From: Planctomycetota bacterium
GTDB taxonomy: Bacteria; Planctomycetota; Phycisphaerae; UBA1845; UTPLA1
Direction of reading: 5' to 3'
DNA length: 41,696 nucleotides
Assembly (NCBI GenBank): GCA_016712275.1
Contig: JADJRI010000037.1
Location: 1-41,696 of the forward strand
The position numbers were made by a program, and so were the translations under genes. The notes under the pieces were generated by a model. That model did not search any database and was not told where the DNA came from. It saw nothing but the letters and a program-made list of their open reading frames with translations. This document shows positions 26,498-33,368 of this stretch, one piece after another (within the stretch, counting starts at the first letter, position 1; every line of letters begins with the position of its first letter).

Positions 26498-26521
26498 ACT
26501 ACATTTCCGAGGAAATGTAGT
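26498..26521. promoter_or_regulatory. Perfect palindrome, probable operator
   Basis: ACTACATTTCC and GGAAATGTAGT are perfect 11-base arms around a two-base centre (GA). The site lies between the start of the minus-strand HTH/DUF1580/primase module (26,440) and the plus-strand helicase fragment (26,622). Its size and symmetry suit a dimeric repressor. On the minus strand the same bases could also code the end of a small frame (YYISSEM, stop). Confidence 0.5.
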
Positions 26522-26621
26522 ATCCGGCCCTGGAAAGATTCTTGAGCCCCCACGGCTCAAGCTCCTTCATCACTCTGCTGTACCATTCAGATTCGGACAG
26601 TGAAATACCCTTGCGCACTAG

Positions 26622-27974
26622 GTGTTCGATTATTGGAATCGGCTTCGAACCGCGCAGGCCCTCGATTTCGGCATGATCCTGCAGGAAACAAAACGGCTGT
26701 TCGACCAATGCCCCGATGTGCTGCGCATCTATCAGAATGGCATTCGGCATGTCAGTGTTGACGAATCGCAGGATCTTGACGAGTTCCAACATGGCATGCT
26801 GTGGTACTTCTGGCCGCCCGCCCATGCGTTCTTCGTTGGCGACCTGCGACAGTCCATCTATGGCTTCCGCAAGGCCCGGCCGGACCTATTGCGGCGTCTT
26901 GTGACCGATTCATCCCATGATCCGACGCGATCGTTCGAGATCATCCAGCTTCAGCACAACTTCCGATCCGGCAGTCGAATCGTCACTGCAGCCAACACGC
27001 TCATTGCTCACAACAGCGACAAGCTGGCCGAACCCATGATCGCCGCGCTGGGGAATGAGTCTGGCGGCATCGAGTCTGGGCACATCCAAGCCTTCGCCGG
27101 CAGATACATCGACCTCGTCGGTCGCATTGAGGGCCTGCGCGGTGTGTACCAGGATCGCGAGATCGCCGTCATTGCTCGCAAGCACGCGATACTGCGCAAC
27201 CTGCAAGCCCAGATGATCGAGTCCAACGTGCCATGCCAGCGCGTCGGTCGGTCGGCAGATGCCACTCAAGTCGTCGAGTTTTCGAAGATACGGGCCATGA
27301 TGGGGCTGGTGCTCAACCGTCGTGATGCGGTAGCTGTGACGCTCCTGTCAGCGGAACTGGGCCTATCGGCAGAAACGCTCGCACGGACCAACCATCTATC
27401 GGCTTCGCAACGCTTGCCCATCTTCGACGCCTACCTGCAAATCGCCCCGAATCAGATTGGCAACATCATCGGTTACGCGAGTCCACACGGGCCCGCGATG
27501 CCGTTTATCGATCAGGTCGCCCGGCTCATTCACTCCGAGGATCCCGATCACCTGAATCGAGCCGTGGAATTCTGGCTTGAGCAAAGCATCGATCGAACGA
27601 TCGCCGAGGCGCTCGAGTCAATCGCCACATTCGACAACGACAAGGGCGATGACCGCCAGGACATCGACGCAGTAACGCTCATCACTGCTCATGCCGCAAA
27701 GGGCCTTGAGTGGCCGGTGGTGTTCATCCTCGGCGCCAACGAGGGCCTCATGCCGTCCGCACAATCAATCAAGGCGGCCGTCTCAAACGATCCGGAAGCC
27801 ATCGAGGAAGAGCGAAGACTCGCATACGTGGCTGTAACACGGGGTGCCAGGTACGTCGGGCTGATGCACTTGGTGGACGAAAACGAACCGAGCGACGAGC
27901 AGTCGCGGTTCATCGAAGAATCAGGCCTGCAATGCGTCACGGAGGATATTACGAATGCCGCGAGCATCTTCTGA
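26622..27974 (+). CDS. UvrD/Rep-type helicase, N-terminally truncated
   Basis: The 450-residue protein has helicase motifs II (VDESQDLDEFQ), III (FFVGDLRQSIYGFRKA), IV (LQHNFRSGSRIV), V (TLITAHAAKGLEWPVVFILG) and VI (EEERRLAYVAVTRGA). Motifs Q, I and Ia, including Walker A, are missing. A TAG stands directly before the GTG start, and no upstream frame supplies the missing part. The protein should not hydrolyse ATP alone. It is the first gene of the plus-strand operon and overlaps the first LexA-like gene. Confidence 0.8.
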   Translation: MFDYWNRLRTAQALDFGMILQETKRLFDQCPDVLRIYQNGIRHVSVDESQDLDEFQHGMLWYFWPPAHAFFVGDLRQSIYGFRKARPDLLRRLVTDSSHDPTRSFEIIQLQHNFRSGSRIVTAANTLIAHNSDKLAEPMIAALGNESGGIESGHIQAFAGRYIDLVGRIEGLRGVYQDREIAVIARKHAILRNLQAQMIESNVPCQRVGRSADATQVVEFSKIRAMMGLVLNRRDAVAVTLLSAELGLSAETLARTNHLSASQRLPIFDAYLQIAPNQIGNIIGYASPHGPAMPFIDQVARLIHSEDPDHLNRAVEFWLEQSIDRTIAEALESIATFDNDKGDDRQDIDAVTLITAHAAKGLEWPVVFILGANEGLMPSAQSIKAAVSNDPEAIEEERRLAYVAVTRGARYVGLMHLVDENEPSDEQSRFIEESGLQCVTEDITNAASIF

Positions 27975-28317
27975 ACTCAGTGTCACCATCGATCCGAAAA
28001 TGCTGTGCCAAACATGCTGCATCACAGTCCGGAAGATGGCCGCGAAGCAACGAAAGGCTGGACCGCCGAATCTCACCGCACGGCAGCTCGAAGTTGCACT
28101 CACCTACATTCGGTATGAACGCATACATAACATCGCACCGACGTTCGATGAGGTAGCCGACATGATGACGATTAAGCGTATCACGGTGTTCGAACACGTC
28201 GTCCATATGCAGGAACGCGGCTACTTGACGCGGGACAAACATCGATCACGCGGCGTTCGGTTTGTGCCGCGCTTCAGGACGTGGTTGGAGTCAGTCTTGG
28301 GACAATCAAAGTCTTAA
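27955..28317 (+). CDS. LexA-type DNA-binding domain protein 1
   Basis: ATG 27,955 follows GGAGG and gives 120 residues. The core LTARQLEVALTYIRYERIHN and APTFDEVADMMTIKRITVFE with HVVHMQERGYLTRDKHRSRG is the LexA N-terminal winged helix, with the helix-turn-helix at APTFDEVADMM. There is no cleavable Ala-Gly site or Ser/Lys protease domain, so it cannot self-cleave like LexA. It may be a stand-alone regulator that binds LexA-like operators. A CxxC pair (CQTCC) precedes the domain. Confidence 0.75.
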   Translation: MPRASSELSVTIDPKMLCQTCCITVRKMAAKQRKAGPPNLTARQLEVALTYIRYERIHNIAPTFDEVADMMTIKRITVFEHVVHMQERGYLTRDKHRSRGVRFVPRFRTWLESVLGQSKS

Positions 28318-28345
28318 TTGGACGGATATATCACGGAGGATCCCA

Positions 28346-28627
28346 ATGCCATCGGAATCGGCAAACAAGTCAGCTGTATGCGGCGAATGCGGCCGGCCTA
28401 TTTCAAATGAATCCCTGAAACCCAAGCAGGTGAAGCTCTATCGCTTCATTCGAGAGTACTTCGATGCCAACCAATGTGCGCCAAGCCTGACGGAAATGGC
28501 TGAATCGATGGGGATCTCTACTGCGACTGCACGGTCACTTGTGCGGGCTGCGTGACCTTGGCTATGTCGAATTCACGCCATGGGGCAAACGAAGCGTGAA
28601 GATCATCCGCGAGCTGAAAGGACGCTG
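28346..28627 (+). pseudogene. LexA-type DNA-binding domain protein 2 (frame-shifted)
   Basis: ATG 28,346 follows GGAGG. The protein starts MPSESANKSAVCGECGRPIS, a CxxC mini-zinc motif, then KQVKLYRFIREYFDANQCAP and SLTEMAESMGISTATARSL. The first frame stops at 28,555. After a one-base change near 28,540 it continues GLRDLGYVEFTPWGKRSVKI and ends at TGA 28,627, completing the winged helix. It is a paralogue-like partner of the preceding protein with different sequence. Confidence 0.6.
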
Positions 28628-28630
28628 AGC

Positions 28631-29170
28631 ATGTTGACTGTCTATGACATCGAAACCGATGGATTCGGCTCAACCTGCAGGCTGGCATGCGCCGTGTCGC
28701 TCGTATTGCCTGAGTGGCGGCTGAACGTGTACGGCCAAAGTCGAATCGGGCAGATGTTCACCAAGCTGAACGCAGCGAACCTGCGAACGGGCTTCAATAC
28801 CGTTTGCTTCGACGATCCGATTATTCAGCGTCTGGCGAACCGACAGTTCACATCTCCATCGTGGGACCTGCTCGCTGAAATCAAGGCGGTCAATGACAAC
28901 AGTTCGGGCGGATGGTCGCAGGATGCAATCACCAAAGCGATGCTCGGTGAATCCTCGTTTCTGACCGGCGATCAGATTCCGGCACTTTTCCGGGCCGGGA
29001 AGTTTCACGACATCATCGAACACTGCATTCAAGACGTATGTGGCTACGCACGCCTGCTCAAGGAGATTATCAGGCGCGGAGGCGTCGTCACGAACGGAAT
29101 CAAAACAGTCAAGGTGGACATCAGTGTTTTGCGGCGGCATTTCGTAATGCCGCTCGAACAACAAGTTTGA
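28631..29170 (+). CDS. DEDD-type 3'-5' exonuclease-like protein
   Basis: The 179-residue protein from ATG 28,631 starts MLTVYDIETDGFGSTCRLAC, with the Exo I Asp-Ile-Glu. Exo II is recognisable in TGFNTVCFDDPIIQRLA and Exo III in IEHCIQDVCGYARLLKEI, where His takes the place often held by Tyr. The set resembles RNase H-fold (YprB/PolB-exonuclease-like) proteins. It would degrade or proofread DNA or RNA during element replication (inference). It starts three bases after the LexA-like 2 stop. Confidence 0.7.
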   Translation: MLTVYDIETDGFGSTCRLACAVSLVLPEWRLNVYGQSRIGQMFTKLNAANLRTGFNTVCFDDPIIQRLANRQFTSPSWDLLAEIKAVNDNSSGGWSQDAITKAMLGESSFLTGDQIPALFRAGKFHDIIEHCIQDVCGYARLLKEIIRRGGVVTNGIKTVKVDISVLRRHFVMPLEQQV

Positions 29171-29183
29171 ACGGAGTCAAAGT

Positions 29184-29459
29184 ATGTCAGGCATGTTGGT
29201 CTTATCCAGACAACGGGATGAAATCGTAAACATCGGCGATGACGTTGAAATCACAGTCGTCGATATCCGCGGTGACAAAGTTCGCCTCGGAATCACCGCA
29301 CCGAAGCACATTCCAGTGCATCGCAAAGAAGTGCATGAGGCGATCAAACGAGAGCGGCGCGCGAATGCGGAGCCGGGGGACGTCTCGGCTGCGAAACCTA
29401 CGATTGAAACGCATCACATGACGCGAATGGGGAAGAAGCCCACTCGCGGAGGTTTGTGA
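29184..29459 (+). CDS. csrA: CsrA-family translational regulator
   Basis: From Met4 the sequence MLVLSRQRDEIVNIGDDVEI and TVVDIRGDKVRLGITAPKHI, then PVHRKEVHEAIKRE, matches CsrA throughout, including the RNA-contacting Leu4/Arg6-type strand and the Arg of VHR. Total length is 91 residues, with an extra basic tail of about 35. GGAG stands seven bases before ATG 29,184. CsrA dimers bind GGA-containing mRNA leaders and change translation. A copy inside a phage-like operon could redirect host translation or time element genes. Confidence 0.93.
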   Translation: MSGMLVLSRQRDEIVNIGDDVEITVVDIRGDKVRLGITAPKHIPVHRKEVHEAIKRERRANAEPGDVSAAKPTIETHHMTRMGKKPTRGGL

Positions 29460-29536
29460 TGTCACAAGCGCGGCACCGGCGAGTTGACTTTCGGTGCGGG
29501 AGTCGCCCCTGTGTGTCCTGGACTGGGGGCAGATGA
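29459..29536 (+). CDS. Possible 25-residue open frame
   Basis: ATG 29,459 overlaps the CsrA stop (TGATG) and opens MSQARHRRVDFRCGSRPCVS, closing at TGA after WTGGR. It fills the gap before the initiator gene. The coupling favours translation, but nothing else supports it. Confidence 0.2.
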   Translation: MSQARHRRVDFRCGSRPCVSWTGGR

Positions 29537-29554
29537 GATTCTGGAGATGCGACG

Positions 29555-30223
29555 GTGGCGACGGAGCGCAGGTACGGCGGCGAAGAGTATTACCCGGCGT
29601 TTACGGGACTGTTTGGCCGCGGAATCGGAAATGACGCGAAAGTACTGTATGGCTTCCTGGTCTATCGCAGCGACGGAAATCAGGAATGGACGGATTCGAT
29701 CCGTGGTGTTGCCCGGGCGATCGACGTGAGTTTCAAGATGGCAGTAAAGGCAATCGGACAACTTAAAGCGGCCAAGCTGATCGACTGTGAATCCATCAGC
29801 GGAGGCACCCATGGCGGGTCCACGAAGTTCATCATTCTTGCCGGCAATACCGGGCCCCTTCCTGGACTTTTCACAGACGAACCGAGGCGGAAGCGCGCTG
29901 CCGTGGGCAGCGCGCGTGCATCCCTACGGCAGCGCGCCGCGCTTCCTACGGCAGCGCGCGTTGATCCCGTAGGCAGCGCGATAGGGGGGGGCGTTGATCC
30001 CGCTGGCAGCGCCGTCTACCCCGTAGGGAGCGCGCGAGCCTATATCTCTGATTCTCCTCATACAGAATCTATGAAGAATAAATCATCCTCTTCCTCATCC
30101 TCCTCCACCGCGCACGTCGGCGCGCACACCGCAGGCGATGATGAGGAGGATGAGATTTCCAAGTCCTGTTCGATCGAGGATTCAGAGGAAAAAACTCAGC
30201 AGCAATTCGCGAGCGGTTTTTGA
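29555..30223 (+). CDS. Lambda-O-like replication initiator, N-terminal DNA-binding part
   Basis: GTG 29,555 follows GGAG. Residues 1-100 form a winged-helix domain of the phage replication-initiator kind: GNDAKVLYGFLVYRSDGNQE, WTDSIRGVARAIDVSFKMAV, KAIGQLKAAKLIDCESISGG. From residue 117 the frame crosses an array of GGCAGCGCG repeats, then a Ser-rich low-complexity tail. A break in a run of six A at 30,189-30,194 moves the protein into the next frame, where it continues NSAAIRERFLNDRIEHAMA. The order binding domain, origin inside the gene, and C-terminal interaction domain is that of lambda O. Direct binding to the repeats is inference. Confidence 0.7.
   Translation: MATERRYGGEEYYPAFTGLFGRGIGNDAKVLYGFLVYRSDGNQEWTDSIRGVARAIDVSFKMAVKAIGQLKAAKLIDCESISGGTHGGSTKFIILAGNTGPLPGLFTDEPRRKRAAVGSARASLRQRAALPTAARVDPVGSAIGGGVDPAGSAVYPVGSARAYISDSPHTESMKNKSSSSSSSSTAHVGAHTAGDDEEDEISKSCSIEDSEEKTQQQFASGF
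29893..29915. repeat. 10-bp inverted repeat at the edge of the iteron array
   Basis: GCGCGCTGCC and GGCAGCGCGC are perfect arms around GTG. The right arm contains iteron 1, so an inverted iteron faces the array. Inverted half-iterons are known at plasmid origins, where they bind initiator dimers as repressors. Confidence 0.55.
29906..30034 (+). repeat. Six phased direct repeats (iterons) - putative replication origin
   Basis: GGCAGCGCG occurs at 29,906, 29,928, 29,950 and 29,972; GGCAGCGCC at 30,005; GGGAGCGCG at 30,026. Spacings are 22, 22, 22, 33 and 21 bases, all close to whole helical turns. Bases before the core are also shared (CCCGTA, CCTAC). Because 22 is not a multiple of three, successive copies are read in different frames, so selection acts on DNA, not protein. 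The first copy is also half of a palindrome with GCGCGCTGCC at 29,893. Position inside an initiator gene points to origin iterons. Confidence 0.7.
30040..30095 (+). other. AT-rich stretch next to the iterons, possible unwinding element
   Basis: After the GC-rich array the sequence turns abruptly to tatatctctgattctcctc and atacagaatctatgaagaat, followed by a TC-rich run. This is the most A/T-rich patch of the initiator gene. In lambda-type origins such a stretch beside the iterons is where the strands open. Confidence 0.5.
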
Positions 30224-30633
30224 ACGACCGAATCGAGCACGCGATGGCGATCGCCGACGACCTCGAGTTTACCCGCAAGCTCAAAGGCACATGGGGCGGG
30301 GCATTCTTGAAGGCGTTGAAGGCCGGGCCTGATGGGTGGCCATTGCCGCCCGGCGTCATGACCAGGTCGCAGCACGCCGACAGAGCCGCGAAGGCCGAAC
30401 AACGCAAAACCGAGCAACAACGCGCACGTGACCGCGAGGCCGCGTTCGAGGCGACCGTGACCGCGTGGGCCGAATCGGTCGGGCCTCACTATTTGCGGCG
30501 CGAATGGGATGCGTTGCCGGAGCGCCAGCGCCGCATGCTCGGCCTTCCGTGGTCGCCCGCCTCACAAGCGTATCTCTACAAGCGTCAACATTCGCATGGA
30601 AATCAAGTCGGCCGCGCCGAGTCGCGGGCCTGA
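30220..30633 (+). CDS. Replication initiator, C-terminal part (frame-shifted)
   Basis: The frame reads RERFLNDRIEHAMAIADDLE, FTRKLKGTWGGAFLKALKAG and PDGWPLPPGVMTRSQHADRA, then a long charged helix (KAEQRKTEQQRARDREAAFE) and SPASQAYLYKR. It has no independent good start (TTG 30,220). It joins the preceding frame when one A is added in the A6 run at 30,189-30,194. It is best seen as the C-terminal, helicase- or primase-contacting part of one initiator of about 360 residues. Confidence 0.6.
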   Translation: MNDRIEHAMAIADDLEFTRKLKGTWGGAFLKALKAGPDGWPLPPGVMTRSQHADRAAKAEQRKTEQQRARDREAAFEATVTAWAESVGPHYLRREWDALPERQRRMLGLPWSPASQAYLYKRQHSHGNQVGRAESRA

Positions 30634-30646
30634 AAGAAGGTCGACG

Positions 30647-31287
30647 ATGTCCAAAATCTACAAAAAGCCCGAACCCGACGACAAGGTCTGGCAGATTCTC
30701 CACGATCTGCTCGATACACACCACGAAGAACTCAAAGAGTGCGACGCGAAGATTGCGATCGTGCTCGTCGAATCCGACACCGGTCACGCGATCACGCACG
30801 GCGGCTATCGCGCTTACGCCAAGGTTCGCATCGCAACAGGACTCGAGCGCTCGCTGCAGCCGGGACGAGAGCGGTTTGACGCGGTCATTCAAATTGACGC
30901 ACTGGTTTGGGAAAAGCTGAAGCATGAAATCTCGGTGGCGCTTATCGATCACGAGTTGAGCCACATCAGCTTCACCGGGGAGCAGCACGACGACACACGG
31001 CCGAAGCTCAAGATGCGCAAGGGCGACTGGAACATCGGCGACGGGTTCGAGGCCGTGCTCAATCGCCACGGCGTCAATTCGCTGAGTACATCTCGATTCG
31101 CAACATCACGTTCAAACTCGATGACGATGGGAATTACCTCTTCGACTTTGCCAGCGACCTGTCAAGAAGCACAAAGGCTGCGTGGACGACCCGTTCGCGC
31201 GTCGCGGTTGGGTTCTGCCGTCGACGCCGCCGTCGCCTCGATCGAGAAGGGAAACAAGAGAGCCGTCGCGTCTGTGTGAGCCCATGA
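30647..31287 (+). CDS. Putative phage metallopeptidase (frame-shifted near 31,082)
   Basis: ATG 30,647 gives MSKIYKKPEPDDKVWQILHD, followed by KIAIVLVESDTGHAITHGGY and the zinc motif LIDHELSHIS (HExxH). The family of putative phage metallopeptidases has this size and motif position. After GVNS the true continuation EYISIRNITFKLDDDGNYLF is in another frame, reached by adding one base near 31,082, and ends at TGA 31,287. The uncorrected frame stops at 31,279. Substrate unknown; such proteins may process host or phage proteins. The corrected end overlaps the next ATG. Confidence 0.75.
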
Positions 31288-31532
31288 CTCGAACTGAAAC
31301 CGAACAGGTGAAGCAATGGTTCCTCTCGAACGATTATCGACTGACGACAACGAGGACGCCGCGATCTGTCGCGTACTCGGAATTTCGTTTTTCGAATCCG
31401 ATGCTCGAACTGAGCGACGGCCAGATCGACCGCATTTGTCGCTACTGGCGGATGATTCGGCTGATCCAGTGGAAAGGCCACTGGCCGACACGTTCGGCAT
31501 CCGAGCCGGGTCAGATGCTGCTCTTTGCCTGA
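31284..31532 (+). CDS. Hypothetical protein
   Basis: ATG 31,284 overlaps the corrected metallopeptidase stop as ATGA. The 82-residue protein reads MTRTETEQVKQWFLSNDYRL, FSNPMLELSDGQIDRICRYW and RMIRLIQWKGHWPTRSASEP. It is rich in Arg and Trp and looks helical. No family is recognised. Confidence 0.55.
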   Translation: MTRTETEQVKQWFLSNDYRLTTTRTPRSVAYSEFRFSNPMLELSDGQIDRICRYWRMIRLIQWKGHWPTRSASEPGQMLLFA

Positions 31533-31633
31533 GTGGCACTTGGCGATTCCCGCGACAAAGGATCATCGATCCGCTGGATCGCCGGGCTAATGACGCCTGC
31601 TGTGTGCTCGGATGGATCGTGTTCGAGGGAGCC

Positions 31634-31822
31634 ATGACAGCTCACGAGATCGCAAAGCGATCACTGATGCCGGCCATGAAGGTGGCGCAACTCTTGGGCT
31701 GGTTGAAGAAACAAGGCACGGTTCGGAAGGAAGGGACACGACTTTGCACGTCATCCAAGCGGTGTGGCCGCAAGGCAGTTTGGCACGTGAACGGCAAAGA
31801 GGATTGGGAGCAATCGCGATGA
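31634..31822 (+). CDS. Small winged-helix-like protein
   Basis: ATG 31,634 follows GAGGGA and opens 62 residues: MTAHEIAKRSLMPAMKVAQL, LGWLKKQGTVRKEGTRLCTS, ending WHVNGKEDWEQSR. The helix-turn-helix plus KKQGTVRKE wing suggests DNA binding. A longer frame upstream (RRANDACCVLGWIVFEGA) may supply an alternative start. Its TGA overlaps the next ATG. Confidence 0.55.
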   Translation: MTAHEIAKRSLMPAMKVAQLLGWLKKQGTVRKEGTRLCTSSKRCGRKAVWHVNGKEDWEQSR

Positions 31823-32271
31823 GATGGGTGATTCTGACAAAGTTCAAGGGCGATGAGGTTGCACTTCCCGAAGATTGGATCGGACCAGTCAAGCAGGTTC
31901 GCATTGATGACGGGCCAAACAAAGGGGAACTCATCACACAGATTCTGCTGAGATTCAAGACGCCAAGCGGCGAGCAGACGATCAGTGTTAGCGAATCACC
32001 ATCGCAAATAATTTTGCAATTGGTCGGCCAACAACCCTTCTTGATGGGACAACAACATGGCACTCATGCTTGGACGAAAGAAGCGCACGCCGGAAACGGG
32101 AGTCATGCGAGCGGTGATGCAGGCGATCACCTTCAAGAATTACCTCTGGGTCGATCCGAAGCTGATCGAGAAGTGCCCGGTCGAAATGCTGGTCCAGATG
32201 GTCTCTCAGCGGAGCCTAAAGGGTCTGGCGTGGCGGTCCAACACGGGCGCCGCAAGCAGCGAGGCGGGTAA
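31819..32271 (+). CDS. Hypothetical protein, end uncertain
   Basis: ATG 31,819 overlaps the preceding stop (ATGA). The believable part is about 80 residues: MRWVILTKFKGDEVALPEDW, IGPVKQVRIDDGPNKGELIT, FKTPSGEQTISVSESPSQII. From about 32,057 the frame runs inside the VRR-NUC-like gene in another frame, so the real end is probably near 32,060 and a stop may have been lost. Confidence 0.45.
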   Translation: MRWVILTKFKGDEVALPEDWIGPVKQVRIDDGPNKGELITQILLRFKTPSGEQTISVSESPSQIILQLVGQQPFLMGQQHGTHAWTKEAHAGNGSHASGDAGDHLQELPLGRSEADREVPGRNAGPDGLSAEPKGSGVAVQHGRRKQRGG

Positions 32272-32491
32272 TTTCGTGCGGTTCGGCCTGCCTGGGTACA
32301 TGGACATCACGGTCTTGCAAGTAGCAGCCGACCGGAAGTCGCTGCGATGGATTGGAATCGAATTGAAGAAGGCCAAAGGAAAACTCAACCCGAATCAAGT
32401 GAAACTCCACGCGATGATGAACGCGTTGACGCCGGGGTTTCCAAATGCGGTCGTGATTCGCGATGCGAGCGAATTGGATGGGGTGATTTGA
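32057..32491 (+). CDS. VRR-NUC-like nuclease
   Basis: The 144-residue protein has the VRR-NUC core: SNTGAASSEAGNFVRFGLPG, YMDITVLQVAADRKSLRWIG, IELKKAKGKLNPNQVKLHAM, with the catalytic Asp (MDI) and Glu-x-Lys (ELKK) followed by Gln. The C-terminus FPNAVVIRDASELDGVI also fits. VRR-NUC proteins are structure-specific or Holliday-junction-type nucleases common in phages. It stands one base before the adenine methylase start. Confidence 0.82.
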   Translation: MALMLGRKKRTPETGVMRAVMQAITFKNYLWVDPKLIEKCPVEMLVQMVSQRSLKGLAWRSNTGAASSEAGNFVRFGLPGYMDITVLQVAADRKSLRWIGIELKKAKGKLNPNQVKLHAMMNALTPGFPNAVVIRDASELDGVI

Positions 32492-32492
32492 C

Positions 32493-33368
32493 GTGACGCA
32501 GGCACCGGAGATGAAAATGAACCGACTCGCGCCATGGTTTGGGGCCGATCTGGCTGTCGCCGAGGCGGCAGCGCGCGAGATCGGGCAGCGGGCCTGGGTT
32601 GGCATCCCGTTTTGTGGTGGCGCGTCGATCATTCCGTTCATCCAGACGCGCAGCGGACTGGCGGCCGATCTGCACCGTCACATCATCAATCTGGCCCACG
32701 TGATTCGCGACCCGGCGACATGGGAGGATTTGGAGGACCGGCTTCACGGCACGCTGTTTCATCCCGATGAATTGCTGGCCGCCCAGCGGCGGTGCCTCGA
32801 GCGTGAGGCCCGGACCACCGGTTCGCTCTTTGAGCAGGCGTGGATGCCGGAGAAGTTGACCGATGCCGATCGCGTGGCATGGGCGGCGGATTACTTCATC
32901 GCCGCGTGGATGGGCCGTGGTGGACACGCCGGCAAGGGAAGCGAATTCACCCAGGGGCTTGCGGTGCGGTTCACATCGAGCGGCGGCGACTCGGCCCGCC
33001 GATTTCGATCGGCGATCGAGAGTATCGAAGCATGGAGCATGGCCCTGCGCGACTGGCAATTCGAGTGCATTGACTGCTGGCAATTCCTCGATCGCGTCAA
33101 GGATGACACGAAGCATGCCCTTTACATCGATGCGCCGTGGCCGGATCTGGGCGATGACTACAAACACCGATTCGATTTGGACATGCAAACGAAACTGCGC
33201 GACCGGATGGAGGCGTTTGAGCACATTCGCATCGTGGTGCGTTTCGGCGATCACCCGCTGATCCGTGACCTATACGGCGGCCAGCAGTGGGCGTGGAAAA
33301 CGAATCAAAGCCGGAACCAGAAAAACAACATAATCGGCGAAGCGCTGATTGTGAAAGGCGGCGAGTGA
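32493..33368 (+). CDS. D12-class (Dam-like) adenine methylase with altered motif IV
   Basis: Near the N-terminus APWFGADLAVAEAAAREIGQ and VGIPFCGGASIIPFI match the SAM-binding motif I of D12 enzymes (PFxGGG type). Late in the protein YIDAPWPDLGDDYKHRFDLD stands where the DPPY catalytic motif is expected: here DAPW. The flanks and C-terminus (HIRIVVRFGDHPLIRDLY) keep the family spacing. The start is GTG 32,493. The protein is intact. Either it uses a divergent motif IV or it binds without methylating. It overlaps DUF5131 by one base. Confidence 0.75.
   Translation: MTQAPEMKMNRLAPWFGADLAVAEAAAREIGQRAWVGIPFCGGASIIPFIQTRSGLAADLHRHIINLAHVIRDPATWEDLEDRLHGTLFHPDELLAAQRRCLEREARTTGSLFEQAWMPEKLTDADRVAWAADYFIAAWMGRGGHAGKGSEFTQGLAVRFTSSGGDSARRFRSAIESIEAWSMALRDWQFECIDCWQFLDRVKDDTKHALYIDAPWPDLGDDYKHRFDLDMQTKLRDRMEAFEHIRIVVRFGDHPLIRDLYGGQQWAWKTNQSRNQKNNIIGEALIVKGGE

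Noticed and set aside
26251..26603. Plus-strand small frames opposite the HTH/DUF1580 start region
   Set aside because: DUF1580 and the HTH protein are clear on the minus strand, with coupled starts.
26499..26621. Minus-strand frame ending ...NLSRAGYYISSEM
   Set aside because: It reads somewhat protein-like, but has no recognised family and its start would lie inside the helicase gene. It was kept only as a note on the palindrome.
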